Of a DNA stretch of 64,000 nucleotides, positions 51,910 to 61,146 are shown in pieces. This DNA comes from Sporosarcina sp. PTS2304 (lineage in GTDB: Bacteria > Bacillota > Bacilli > Bacillales_A > Planococcaceae), in the NCBI RefSeq assembly GCF_003351785.1, contig NZ_CP031230.1:2526501-2590500 (forward strand). Reading direction: 5' to 3'. The notes under the pieces were generated by a model, which made no database searches, was not told the DNA's origin, and saw only the letters and a program-made list of their open reading frames with translations. A program made the position numbers and the translations under genes. The number at the start of each line of letters is the position of its first letter. Position 1 is the first letter of the stretch.

Positions 51910-52760
51910 GTTAGATGGAGCAAGGATGACTTGAAGTGTCTTGCGGCTTTCGCTTCCAGACGATACGCTTTCCGGAGGGGGCGCGGTGGACCTCGCAAAA
52001 GTGCACAGCGAGTTACACCTGTCGCCCTGATCCTCTCGGAGTCGATCGTCTTACAGCTTCAGCCGTACTTTGTGTGTGCAAGACAGGTTGATCACTCTTT
52101 GTAGGGGGTGAAAACCAAGTGGACTTGTCTAATACCATGCGACCGCTTTTAAAGTTAGATAGCAGTGAAGTATTATCAGCTACTATGACTGCTTCGATGA
52201 ACTGGATGGAAAAAGAAATGACTCTATATGCATTCAGTCAGGTAATCCAAAGCTTCACCCACACTGTTCAGGAAGCGGAACATACCATACTTAATTTCTG
52301 GACGAACACAAACTGACTTACGGACACAACCTCAAGGATTCTCCCGGAAGAACCGGCGACTCCTGGAGGATCAGCACGACAGGCGTAATCGCCAACGCAC
52401 TTCTGGCGAGTCCGCCGCGTGCCCTCAGGAAAGCGTCCGGTTCTGTAGGGAGAATCCTCACACGTATACTATTTTTCTGCACCACCAAAGGAGAAGTCAC
52501 TTAGCTCACTCCAACTTCTGGACGAACACGAACTGAATTCCCAACACAAATTCAAGGATTCTCCCGGAAGAACCGGCGACTCCTGGAGGATCAGCGATAG
52601 CCGTTGCGAAGTACGGCTTTTGCGAGTGAAGCGTAGCGAGGAGGAGCACATTTTGGCATTTGACAGGCGTAATCGCCAACGCACTTTTGGCGAGTCCGCC
52701 GCGTGCCCTCAGGAAAGCGTCCAGTTCTGTAGGGAGAATCCTCACACGTACACTCATTTT
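51910..52760. repeat. Family B composite hairpin repeat, copy 2 (with duplicated right module)
   Basis: Same layout and direction as copy 1: a left module about 51943-52066, a 268-nt centre, a right module 52335-52458 (124 nt), then a second right module 52555-52742 of 188 nt. The extra 64 nt of the second lie between GGATCAG and GACAGG and contain GCGAGTGAAGCGTAGCGAG. The segment CTGGACGAACACGAACTGA before it repeats the end of the centre, so the right part was duplicated as a block. Confidence 0.85.
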
Positions 52761-52828
52761 ACATTCCCAAAAGAAAGAGCCATCACAGAAAATCAGATAT
52801 CCCTGACTTTCCGGACAGCTCCGTTGTT

Positions 52829-53185
52829 TTATAGACTTAACTGTTTGTATTCTTCATCTGAAAACGCGCGGGACCGGGTCAAGAAGCGTTTACCTTCGAC
52901 GCCTTCGAGTGAAAACATTCCCCCCCGGCCATCTACTACATCAATGATCAATTGCGTATGTTTCCAATACTCGTACTGGCTTTTCATCATATAGAAAGGA
53001 ACATCGCCAATATAGCCTAGCAAAACGTCTTGGTCACCGATGAGTAGATCGCCTTCTTCATAACACATAGGAGAAGACCCGTCACAACAACCGCCTGATT
53101 GATGAAACATTAAAGGACCATGCTTTTCTTTCAGCAATTCAATTAGAGCTAGCGCTTCGTCCGTTGCCGTTACGCGATCTGGCAT
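52829..53185 (-). CDS. DUF779 family protein, partner of aldehyde dehydrogenase
   Basis: 118 residues from MPDRVTATDEALALIELLKE; GGAGGAATCCACC precedes this ATG, and a start five codons upstream overlaps it. Conserved SGGCCDGSSPMCYEEG holds three cysteines that may bind metal, and SQYEYWKHTQLIIDVVDGRG closes the fold. This family is often encoded next to acetaldehyde-type dehydrogenases, as here (44 nt after the ald gene). Biochemical role unknown. Confidence 0.85.
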   Translation of the reverse strand: MPDRVTATDEALALIELLKEKHGPLMFHQSGGCCDGSSPMCYEEGDLLIGDQDVLLGYIGDVPFYMMKSQYEYWKHTQLIIDVVDGRGGMFSLEGVEGKRFLTRSRAFSDEEYKQLSL

Positions 53186-53229
53186 GGTGGATTCCTCCAT
53201 TTCACTGCGGATCCTTTAAAAAGATTCGA

Positions 53230-54771
53230 TTAAAAGAATCCTTGCTTGCTTTCATTATAGCTCACTAACATATTTTTTGTTTGCTGGTAATGCGCCAACA
53301 TCTGTAAGTGATTCTCTCTTCCGATACCGGATGCTTTATAGCCACCGAATGCAGAGTGTGCAGGATATGCATGATAACAGTTTGTCCACACACGACCTGC
53401 TTGAATACCGCGTCCAAAACGATAAGCCGTATTCATATCACGTGTCCAAACACCAGAGCCCAATCCATAAAGTGTGTCGTTTGCGATTTCCAACGCTTCT
53501 TCTTTGTCTTTAAATGTTGTTACCGCTACGACAGGCCCAAAAATCTCTTCCTGGAAAATACGCATTTTATTATTTCCTTTAAATACAGTCGGCTTGACGT
53601 AATAACCGTCCTTTAAATCACCATCGAGCATATTTTGTTCCCCGCCTACCAGACATTCCGCACCTTCTTGCTTACCGATGTCTAAATAAGAAAGGATCTT
53701 TTCCAATTGCTCTGTAGATGCTTGGGCGCCCATCATAACTGTTGGATCTAGCGGGTTGCCTGTTTTGATCGCTTTTACGCGTTCCAGTGCACGTTCCATA
53801 AATTTATCGTAAATCGATTCTTGAATTAATGCACGCGATGGACATGTACATACTTCCCCTTGGTTTAAAGCAAACATCACAAATCCTTCAATGGCTTTAT
53901 CCAAAAATGCGTCGTCTTCCGCCATAACATCTTCAAAGAAAATATTCGGAGATTTCCCGCCAAGTTCTAATGTCACAGGAATTAAATTTTGTGATGCGTA
54001 TTGCATAATCATGCGCCCTGTTGTCGTTTCTCCCGTAAAGGCAATTTTACTAATACGCGGATTGGATGCTAGTGGCTTTCCAGCTTCTAGACCAAAGCCG
54101 TTGACAACATTAAGCACGCCCGCCGGAAGCAGATCTTCAATTAACTCCACCAATACTAGAATAGAAGCTGGAGTCTGTTCTGCCGGTTTCAATACCACAC
54201 AGTTTCCTGCTGCGAGCGCCGGTGCGAGTTTCCAAACTGCCATTAGTATAGGGAAGTTCCAAGGAATGATTTGACCGACTACCCCTAACGGTTCGTGGAA
54301 ATGATAGGCTACCGTATCGTTATCCAGTTGGCTGACGCCGCCTTCTTGCGCACGGATAGCGGAAGCAAAATAGCGGAAGTGATCAATCGCCAGTGGCAAG
54401 TCTGCATTCAATGTTTCACGAACTGCTTTACCATTTTCCCACGTTTCGGCAATCGCAAGCATTTCCAAGTTTTCCTCTAAACGATCTGCAATTTTCAATA
54501 GAATATTCGATCGTTCTGTTACAGATGTCTTGCCCCATGCATCTTTTGCTGCGTGTGCTGCGTCAAGAGCGAGTTCGATATCCTCTGCTGTAGAACGTGC
54601 CACTTGGGTGAATACTTTTCCTGTCACAGGTGTTGGGTTATCAAAATATTGACCATTCACAGGCGCTGTCCATTTGCCACCGATGAAATTTTCGTAGCGT
54701 TCTTTAAAATGAACCTTTGCACCTTCTGTATTCGGATTCGCATACACCTGATGTTCTGAAGTTTGTACCAT
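53230..54771 (-). CDS. NAD-dependent aldehyde dehydrogenase (acetaldehyde/ExaC-like)
   Basis: 513 residues oxidising an aldehyde to its acid. Catalytic C308 lies in [12 protein letters not shown], the general base E269 in [10 protein letters not shown], cofactor-binding IIPWNFP at 168-174 and FTGETTTG at 245-252. The extended N-terminus and DUF779 partner point to the acetaldehyde dehydrogenase subgroup; exact substrate is inferred. GGGAGTGTGACGCAGT precedes the ATG. Confidence 0.9.
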   Translation of the reverse strand: MVQTSEHQVYANPNTEGAKVHFKERYENFIGGKWTAPVNGQYFDNPTPVTGKVFTQVARSTAEDIELALDAAHAAKDAWGKTSVTERSNILLKIADRLEENLEMLAIAETWENGKAVRETLNADLPLAIDHFRYFASAIRAQEGGVSQLDNDTVAYHFHEPLGVVGQIIPWNFPILMAVWKLAPALAAGNCVVLKPAEQTPASILVLVELIEDLLPAGVLNVVNGFGLEAGKPLASNPRISKIAFTGETTTGRMIMQYASQNLIPVTLELGGKSPNIFFEDVMAEDDAFLDKAIEGFVMFALNQGEVCTCPSRALIQESIYDKFMERALERVKAIKTGNPLDPTVMMGAQASTEQLEKILSYLDIGKQEGAECLVGGEQNMLDGDLKDGYYVKPTVFKGNNKMRIFQEEIFGPVVAVTTFKDKEEALEIANDTLYGLGSGVWTRDMNTAYRFGRGIQAGRVWTNCYHAYPAHSAFGGYKASGIGRENHLQMLAHYQQTKNMLVSYNESKQGFF

Positions 54772-54872
54772 ACTGCGTCACACTCCCTATTCTCTCATTT
54801 TAGCTTGTATTTCAGTGCCCTCGTATTGCACACAACGCTATCGTATGAATATCCCATTAGCTATATGCAAAA

Positions 54873-54886
54873 TGAATGCGCTTACA
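54873..54886 (-). promoter_or_regulatory. Possible catabolite response element upstream of the aldehyde dehydrogenase
   Basis: TGTAAGCGCATTCA on the minus strand is one or two bases from the CcpA consensus TGWAANCGNTNWCA, about 100 nt upstream of the gene. No clear sigma-A promoter is seen between them. The rest of 54772-55018 shows no further feature. Confidence 0.35.
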
Positions 54887-55018
54887 AGAATTATCTATCA
54901 TTCTAGCGGAACTTACAAATTCTTTCAACTAATTATCATCCGATTTTTTAAAGCCATTATAAAATACAGCTTTTTTGGGAATGCTAATGGAAATTACTTT
55001 TAGTTAGAAGGGGTTGCA

Positions 55019-56110
55019 TTGAAAAATTCAAATTCCATTAGTGTGCTACACGTTATCTTTTTATCGATGACAGTTATAGGGTTGAAAAATCATGTGACAA
55101 TCATACCTTCACTTTTACAAGATGCAGGTAGGGATGGGTGGATGTCCGTCTTACTCGCTACTACCGTAATTCTACCATGGTTATTCCTCGTTCTTTATAT
55201 TCATAAGCGATCGCAGCGAATTCATTTGGGAGATTGGCTAACTTCCGTCATCGGCAAGGTACCTTCTGCGATTGTTCGTTATACAACTAGTGCTTTTTTG
55301 CTTATTTTAGCTGTCTTTACGATGACTGAAACACTCGAATGGATTAATGCCACGTTTTTATCTAAAACACCCATTATTTTATTGCTGGTAGTTTACAGTC
55401 TTCTATGCATTTTGGTGGTAACGACAAATTTACAAACGATCGTAATAATGAATGCTTTGGTGTTATTCTGGGTCGTTATTTTGGGTTTCTTTGTGGCATT
55501 CACTAATTTGCAAGTAAAAGACTATTTCTTATTAATGCCCTTTTTAGAACATGGTGTGTTACCTGTTGCCAAGTCTGCTATCTATCCTGGCTCCGGTTTT
55601 GTGGAGATTATGCTCTTTCTCTTTATTCAACATCAAGTAAAGGATCCGTTTCGCTGGCGGCACTTCGCTGTCATGCTTTTTATTTTAGTCGGACTAACAA
55701 TAGGACCGCTTATTGGCGCCATTACAGAGTTCGGTCCTAATGAAGCCTCACAACAACGGTACCCCGCCTACGAGGAATGGGGTCTCGTAGCGATTGGTCG
55801 GTATTTTGAACATCTAGACTTCTTTTCTATTTATCAATGGCTAACTGGTGGATTCATACGTATCAGCTTGTTGTTGTACATAGCGATAGATTTATTGAAA
55901 ATAACCGGTAACCGAAAATGCATTTGGCAATTTATTGCCCCGCCCTTCTTGTTTTTAAGCTTATCTTTGCTGTTATTAAGTGACCATCTGTTTCTAAAAA
56001 TTAAAGGGGACTATCTATTAATCATCACTTTTTTCTTCCTGTTTACACTTACTTTATTCTTTGGACTCGTTGCTTTTGTTTCCAGTAGATCTTCTAAAAA
56101 GAAAAGGTGA
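55019..56110 (+). CDS. Spore germination receptor permease subunit, GerAB/GerKB family (TTG start)
   Basis: 363 residues with about ten membrane segments, an APC-superfamily permease-like subunit of the germinant receptor in the spore inner membrane. Start is TTG (reading LKNSNSISVLHVIFLS), preceded by AGAAGGGG five nt away. The GerAB-type regions WLFLVLYIHKRSQR and PGSGFVEIMLFLF are present. First gene of a three-gene receptor operon. Confidence 0.88.
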   Translation: MKNSNSISVLHVIFLSMTVIGLKNHVTIIPSLLQDAGRDGWMSVLLATTVILPWLFLVLYIHKRSQRIHLGDWLTSVIGKVPSAIVRYTTSAFLLILAVFTMTETLEWINATFLSKTPIILLLVVYSLLCILVVTTNLQTIVIMNALVLFWVVILGFFVAFTNLQVKDYFLLMPFLEHGVLPVAKSAIYPGSGFVEIMLFLFIQHQVKDPFRWRHFAVMLFILVGLTIGPLIGAITEFGPNEASQQRYPAYEEWGLVAIGRYFEHLDFFSIYQWLTGGFIRISLLLYIAIDLLKITGNRKCIWQFIAPPFLFLSLSLLLLSDHLFLKIKGDYLLIITFFFLFTLTLFFGLVAFVSSRSSKKKR

Positions 56111-56116
56111 AATACT

Positions 56117-57571
56117 ATGCAATCGACAGAAAAGCCGATCACGCTGGATACATTAAAATATTTATTCCACAAATCAGCGGATATTCGATTTCAAAATTAT
56201 ACTTTCTATTCACAATCTGTTGTTTTCATCACTTGTGAAGCAATGATTGACTCTCAGCTACTAAACGAAGTGATTGTTCCACGCGTCCGGCTCGTATGCA
56301 ATTACGCAACGAATGGAGTTCTTGAAGAAGCTGTCGACTCCTATTTGCACATACCTAGTTTGAGTCAACCGAAAACTCGAACGGAACTGATCACGCTATT
56401 ATATACCGGAAATATCCTGCTGTATTTTGAAGATACGGATATGCTGTTTGCCAGCGATATTTCCAAAAAGCCTAATCGTTCACCTGAAGAAACACGCTTG
56501 GAAATCCCTGTCAAAGGACCTCGCGACAACTTTATCGAGGATGTTGCTATTAATATTGCGCTCATTCGAAAACGGTTGCCCACTCATTCTTTATGTGTAG
56601 AAAAATTCGAATTAGGAAAACGCTCAAAGACTACCGTAGCCCTTCTTTACTTTGACGATATCGCAAGCAAAGAAACACTGTTGAAAATCAGACAAAACTT
56701 GCAGTCAATTGATGTCGATATTGTATTTAGTGGAGAATTACTCATGGAAAATATGGGCGGCAGTACTAAACTGTTTCCAACTTCTGATACTACCGGCAGA
56801 CCGGATAACGCTATTCAATCATTGGCTAGAGGAAGATTCGTCATTATGATGGATGGCGTCGCTTATGCGATCGTCATACCTGTAAACTTATTTTTATTAT
56901 TGAAATCGCCTGAGGATAATGAAAATACCGTATTCTTTAGTTCTTTTCAGCGACTTTTACGTACTGTCAGCTTATTTGCCGGGCTTCTTCTTCCTTCATT
57001 TTGGCTGGCACTTACTACATTTCACCAAAATCAAATACCTATACAGTTACTATCCACTGTCGTACAGGCGAATATTGGTCTTCCATTTCCTTCTGTTTTT
57101 GAAATGTTGCTGATGCTCGGTTTATTTGAATTATTTCGAGAAGCCGGTTTACGTCTACCTTCTGTTATTGGAAGTACAATCGGGGTTGTTGGAGGTATTA
57201 TTATTGGAGATGCAGCTATTCGCGCTGGTTTAACCAGTCCTGCCATGATCGTAATTATTGCGACTTCTACAATCGCTTCTTACACATTGGTCAATCAGTC
57301 AGTCGTCACATCAATCAGTATTTTACGAGTTTTCTCCATTATTTTAACCGGCGTTATGGGGTTGTTCGGTTTTTATTTGTCATTCTTTTTCGTCCTGTTA
57401 TACCTAGCTCATATTAGAACATTTGGCGTACCTTATTTAAATATTACTGCTGATTTGACTTGGAATACTCTGACTAAAACGATTTTTCGTCTACCTGCTA
57501 CAGCTTATAAAAAACGTCCTTCTATGTTGAACCCTGAAGATCAGACGCGCAGAAAAGAGGAACATCGATGA
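56117..57571 (+). CDS. Spore germination receptor subunit A, GerAA/GerKA family
   Basis: 484 residues: a long N-terminal soluble region (1-240), then membrane segments (about 240-440) with SFWLALTTFHQNQIPIQLL and the conserved LFELFREAGLRLPSVIGSTI. A charged tail RPSMLNPEDQTRRKEEHR follows. 6 nt after the permease gene, overlapping the next gene by 4 nt (ATGA). Confidence 0.92.
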   Translation: MQSTEKPITLDTLKYLFHKSADIRFQNYTFYSQSVVFITCEAMIDSQLLNEVIVPRVRLVCNYATNGVLEEAVDSYLHIPSLSQPKTRTELITLLYTGNILLYFEDTDMLFASDISKKPNRSPEETRLEIPVKGPRDNFIEDVAINIALIRKRLPTHSLCVEKFELGKRSKTTVALLYFDDIASKETLLKIRQNLQSIDVDIVFSGELLMENMGGSTKLFPTSDTTGRPDNAIQSLARGRFVIMMDGVAYAIVIPVNLFLLLKSPEDNENTVFFSSFQRLLRTVSLFAGLLLPSFWLALTTFHQNQIPIQLLSTVVQANIGLPFPSVFEMLLMLGLFELFREAGLRLPSVIGSTIGVVGGIIIGDAAIRAGLTSPAMIVIIATSTIASYTLVNQSVVTSISILRVFSIILTGVMGLFGFYLSFFFVLLYLAHIRTFGVPYLNITADLTWNTLTKTIFRLPATAYKKRPSMLNPEDQTRRKEEHR

Positions 57572-58713
57572 GTAAATCGATAGTTTGCATTATTCTATTA
57601 CCGATCGCTCTATTAGCCGGATGCTGGGACTCCAATGAGCCTGAGCGAATGCTTTACATTAACGGAATGGGGATCGACTATAAAGATGGAAAAGTTGAAG
57701 TCTATGCCCAAATAATTGACTTTTCTAATACCGCCAAGTCAGAACAACCTTCTTCTGACCAGCCACAAGTTGAGATTGGGTACGCTTCCGGAGAAACAAT
57801 GGATGGTGCCATTACTGAGTTATATCACTCTGTAGATCAAAAAATATTTTGGGGTCATTTCTCATACTTAGTCTTCTCGGAAGAAGCATTAAAAAGTGTA
57901 CAGTTAAGCCCTGTGATCGATAGCTTTATCCGCTACAGAGAAACTCGCTACCAAATTTGGGTTTATACTACACGTGATGCTTTGCAAGATGTTTTGTTAG
58001 TGAGACCTGTCATTAATAAATCCGTTACACTTTCCAAACTCAGTGATCCTGAGAACTCATTCGAACAAGAATCATTTATTTATCCTACGAATATTCGTAA
58101 ACTTCTCATCGGTCTGGATGAGCCAGGACATCAAGCCGCACTTCCCCTCATTTCAGTAAAAGAAAACTGGGAATCTATAGATGAACCGATAAAAGCACCT
58201 GTCTTGTCAGGACTTGGAGTCATCTCACGTAATGGCTTAAAAGGATTTATCGCTGGTGATAACGCACGCGGATTGCAATGGATGACAAATGAAACAAAAC
58301 GAGGTGAACTTAATCTCTCAATAGAAACAGCGGGTCAACTGGGTGTCATCATTGAAGATGTAAAAGTGAAAATCACACCCGTCGTTACGAACGGTATTAC
58401 GTTCAATGTCACGGTGAAACTACAAGCAACTTTAAGTACAATCGAAGGTAAAGCCTCTATAAAACAAATTAAACAAAATATCGAGAAGGAAGTACATGAT
58501 CAAATTATGGATACTTACTATGACGCTATAGAAAAAGATATCGATATTTATAGATTTTCCGAGCAACTATACCGCAAAGAACTGCAGACATGGAAAAAGT
58601 ATCAAAAAGATGGAGCCCTCGACTTAACAGAGGATTCATTTGGCAAGTTAACTGTTCAAGTTACCAAGCTAACATCTGATCGAAAATCATATAAAGAGAC
58701 CATTAAAAGATAA
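57568..58713 (+). CDS. Spore germination lipoprotein, Ger(x)C family
   Basis: 381 residues. Signal peptide with lipobox LLAGC, lipidated C19, then GCWDSNEPERMLYINGMGID, the hallmark of GerAC proteins. The three-domain GerC body follows. With the two upstream genes it makes a complete A, B and C receptor; germinant unknown. Confidence 0.92.
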   Translation: MSKSIVCIILLPIALLAGCWDSNEPERMLYINGMGIDYKDGKVEVYAQIIDFSNTAKSEQPSSDQPQVEIGYASGETMDGAITELYHSVDQKIFWGHFSYLVFSEEALKSVQLSPVIDSFIRYRETRYQIWVYTTRDALQDVLLVRPVINKSVTLSKLSDPENSFEQESFIYPTNIRKLLIGLDEPGHQAALPLISVKENWESIDEPIKAPVLSGLGVISRNGLKGFIAGDNARGLQWMTNETKRGELNLSIETAGQLGVIIEDVKVKITPVVTNGITFNVTVKLQATLSTIEGKASIKQIKQNIEKEVHDQIMDTYYDAIEKDIDIYRFSEQLYRKELQTWKKYQKDGALDLTEDSFGKLTVQVTKLTSDRKSYKETIKR

Positions 58714-58744
58714 TCTAAAAAGAAGTGAACGATCCTTAGCATTT

Positions 58745-58790
58745 ATAAAGCCAAATCATGCATATGTCTTCATGCATGATTTGGCTTTAT
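58745..58790. terminator. Bidirectional terminator between the ger operon and the DUF3238-type gene
   Basis: A 19-bp perfect stem (ATAAAGCCAAATCATGCAT and complement) with an eight-base loop, between two converging genes. T content after each arm is modest (ATTTG, ATAAAT). Confidence 0.75.
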
Positions 58791-58799
58791 TTGAACATA

Positions 58800-59996
58800 T
58801 TAATTACATGTCATATAGCGCCAATAGTTGTCTCCCGGCACACCTGACAAGTACGCTAACCCTTCACTTTCAGCCCGGTGCACTGTTCGCCATTCCTCTT
58901 CGTCAAGTGCTAAATAAATCTCATGATGAGGCGAAATATTATGATAGCCGACTAAATTTATGTTTCGTTCTTTATCTATTTGTCCAGTGACTTCATAGTG
59001 AATAGGTGGCGAAGTCGTCAACGGGTTGGCTACGTCATGTAAAATCGCAAAATGAATATCTGACTTTTTCTCATTTAATCGTTCGATGACAATATCATCT
59101 ACCGAAGCATGGTCATGGTCTTTATAACGTTTTACATAATTCAAACCGATTGTAGGTCCAGTCGCTTTCGTATACGTAAGCGTGCTTTCGTTTTCCGTAA
59201 ATTTACCTTGCATATCGACTCGCGTACGAAAACTCTTTCCTTCTGGATCAAACGTGCGGTCGTCCCCTGTGAAGTAGGCATACGGTGACAACAGATTAGG
59301 ATTTTTTAATATATCTTCCTGGAGAAATGTTGTATAGCGGAATTTCCATTCTTTCACACTCGTCGCTCGCTTACGGTCTGCAACGGGTCGCAATAACTCA
59401 TCACGTCGATTGACGCGTATAGTAAAAGTATAAATCTCCTCAGTCGGCTTACTATCAGAACTAGTAGGAACTACAGCGTCAAATATAGTGGCCGCAATCG
59501 ATTTACTAACATTCATTTGCTGATTGCTGTCAATTAACGGGCGGCTAGCAGATACGCTGTATGTGACAGACTCGGAAACAGATGTTTCCCGATCTATGAA
59601 GCGGTTATCTTCTACTGTTTGTACAAATTTTCCGTTACGGTAAATATCAAACGCCTCTACTCCTTTAATCCGTTCCCATGATAGCGCGATTTGAGAAGAA
59701 GCAGCAATTGTTGTAATGACTAAGCGCTGTAATGGATGCTCATCTTCCCTCACTTCCGTTAAAGCGGATGTCTGAATAACGATCACGTCTTTTACTTGAC
59801 CTTCCTCTACACGTTCAACGGTGTATGTAAAAGGATGTTCGGTATCAAGTGTATCGTCAGTAAATTTAGCAACAGTACCTTCATAGACTTGCTGCTCATT
59901 TCGGTACACTCGATAAATCCCTCCGCTGTCCGTCCAAGTAAAAGATAGTTCATCCAATGTATGGCTCATTTTTTGAATCTCAAATAAATTTTCCAT
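58800..59996 (-). CDS. FN3-like and DUF3238-type protein, unknown function
   Basis: 398 residues without a signal peptide or membrane segment. Residues 1-75 and 90-170 look like two fibronectin III-type repeats (SFTWTDSGGIYRVYRNEQQV; IALSWERIKGVEAFDIYRNG). The C-terminal 210 residues (YTFTIRVNRRDELLRPVADR to the end) resemble the DUF3238 family. AAAGGAGTAGATAGAA precedes the ATG. A role in the envelope or spore is possible, with no direct evidence. Confidence 0.65.
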   Translation of the reverse strand: MENLFEIQKMSHTLDELSFTWTDSGGIYRVYRNEQQVYEGTVAKFTDDTLDTEHPFTYTVERVEEGQVKDVIVIQTSALTEVREDEHPLQRLVITTIAASSQIALSWERIKGVEAFDIYRNGKFVQTVEDNRFIDRETSVSESVTYSVSASRPLIDSNQQMNVSKSIAATIFDAVVPTSSDSKPTEEIYTFTIRVNRRDELLRPVADRKRATSVKEWKFRYTTFLQEDILKNPNLLSPYAYFTGDDRTFDPEGKSFRTRVDMQGKFTENESTLTYTKATGPTIGLNYVKRYKDHDHASVDDIVIERLNEKKSDIHFAILHDVANPLTTSPPIHYEVTGQIDKERNINLVGYHNISPHHEIYLALDEEEWRTVHRAESEGLAYLSGVPGDNYWRYMTCN

Positions 59997-60142
59997 TTCT
60001 ATCTACTCCTTTTTGGCTATTTCAATTCATACAACGAATTTTTTCCCACGCTCTATGCAACATATGACATATCGTTACGCTCTCATTCGTATGTGCAAAC
60101 ACTCATTTTCCTATAAACTATTCTTCTCATTCCGGTATCGAT

Positions 60143-60171
60143 TTATCCTTGTAGTCGGATATGTTATACTT
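60143..60171 (+). promoter_or_regulatory. Extended -10 promoter of the thi operon
   Basis: TGTTATACT with TATACT at 60166-60171 and the TGn extension; no good -35 box upstream. The TPP riboswitch begins about 18 nt later. The stretch 59997-60142 shows no other feature. Confidence 0.5.
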
Positions 60172-60188
60172 AAGCTGTCACATTGATA

Positions 60189-60283
60189 TTCACCACTAGG
60201 GGTGCCGGCATTTTGGCTGAGATGTTTTTATACAAACCCTTGGAACCTGATCTAGTAAATGCTAGCGGAGGGAAGTGGGTAGT
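60189..60283 (+). ncRNA. TPP riboswitch (THI element)
   Basis: Conserved strands CTAGGGGTGCC, GGCTGAGATG, ACCCTTGGAACCTGATCTAG and CTAGCGGAGGGAAGTGG are all present in order. It controls thiM-thiD-thiE-thiW by transcription termination at the hairpin that follows. Confidence 0.97.
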
Positions 60284-60297
60284 ACGCATACCCAACC

Positions 60298-60320
60298 GCC
60301 CATCCTTGTATGGGCTTTTT
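60298..60320 (+). terminator. TPP riboswitch terminator
   Basis: GCCCAT/ATGGGC stem with a six-base loop and TTTTT, between the aptamer and thiM. A short stem, but in the expected place. Confidence 0.8.
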
Positions 60321-60352
60321 GTATATATACCTTTACAGAAGGGAAGAGAAAC

Positions 60353-61123
60353 ATGCAACTTATACAACAACTTAGAAATGAACAGCCTCTGATTCATTGT
60401 ATTACCAATTTCGTTGTGGCGAATTTCCAAGCTAACGGACTATTAGCTATGGGAGTCTCCCCTGTTATGGCGGATGCAATTGAAGAGGCAGAAGATATAG
60501 CGAAAGTATCAGCTTGCAGTGTCTTAAACATTGGCACGTTGAAGCAACAAACAGTAGATGCAATGATTTTAGCTGGAAATAGTGCTCGTGTAGCGGGGAA
60601 ACCTGTCGTCTTGGATCCCGTTGGTGCAGGCGCTACGCCATTTCGCAAATCAAGCGTTCTACGTGTGTTAACAGAAGTGGACGTAACCGTAATTCGCTGT
60701 AACGCTGGTGAACTGGCTGCTATAGCTGATATCCCTTGGAACGCTAAAGGTGTGGATGCTGGAAAAGGAAACGCAAATGTAGAAGAAATCGCTAAGGTAA
60801 TGGCTCGTGAACATGCATGTCTCGTAGCAGTATCAGGTGAAGTAGATATCGTCACGGACGGACATACTACCCTAACTATTACAGGAGGGCACCCTATGAT
60901 GACGAATATTACGGGCACTGGTTGCTTACTCAGTTCTGTCGTAGGTGCATTTTTAACTGCAGGAATGGAACGTCCACTGGAAGCAACAGCAGAAGCATTG
61001 TCATTCTATAAACGTGCAGGAGAAGAAACGGCGAAAATCTCAACAGGTCCTGGTGATTTTGCTGTGAATTTTTTAAACACATTACATACGTTAGACCGGG
61101 AACCAAAAACGTTCTTAGTATAA
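60353..61123 (+). CDS. thiM: Hydroxyethylthiazole kinase
   Basis: Phosphorylates the thiazole moiety for thiamine salvage. 256 residues from MQLIQQLRNEQPLIHCITNF; motifs PVVLDPVGAGATPFR and the ATP/catalytic MTNITGTGCLLSS with the conserved cysteine. GAAGGGAAGAGAAAC precedes the ATG; longer in-frame readings start within the riboswitch and are not coding. Confidence 0.95.
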   Translation: MQLIQQLRNEQPLIHCITNFVVANFQANGLLAMGVSPVMADAIEEAEDIAKVSACSVLNIGTLKQQTVDAMILAGNSARVAGKPVVLDPVGAGATPFRKSSVLRVLTEVDVTVIRCNAGELAAIADIPWNAKGVDAGKGNANVEEIAKVMAREHACLVAVSGEVDIVTDGHTTLTITGGHPMMTNITGTGCLLSSVVGAFLTAGMERPLEATAEALSFYKRAGEETAKISTGPGDFAVNFLNTLHTLDREPKTFLV

Positions 61124-61146
61124 GGAATTTGAAGGAGGTTTTTTCA

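Noticed and set aside
52119-52316. A 65-codon frame in the centre of family B copy 2 that resembles a conserved small protein.
   Set aside because: In copy 1 the same frame has two stop codons, and copy 3 has a 2-nt deletion. Changes between copies 1 and 2 are spread about evenly over the three codon positions, so there is no sign of coding selection.
54931-54961. A sigma-G promoter for the ger operon (CATTATA at 54955-54961 as -10).
   Set aside because: No acceptable -35 box at the right distance, so it is not listed as a feature.
60275-60352. Upstream in-frame start for ThiM.
   Set aside because: It would be inside the TPP riboswitch and its terminator; the ATG at 60353 has a ribosome site.
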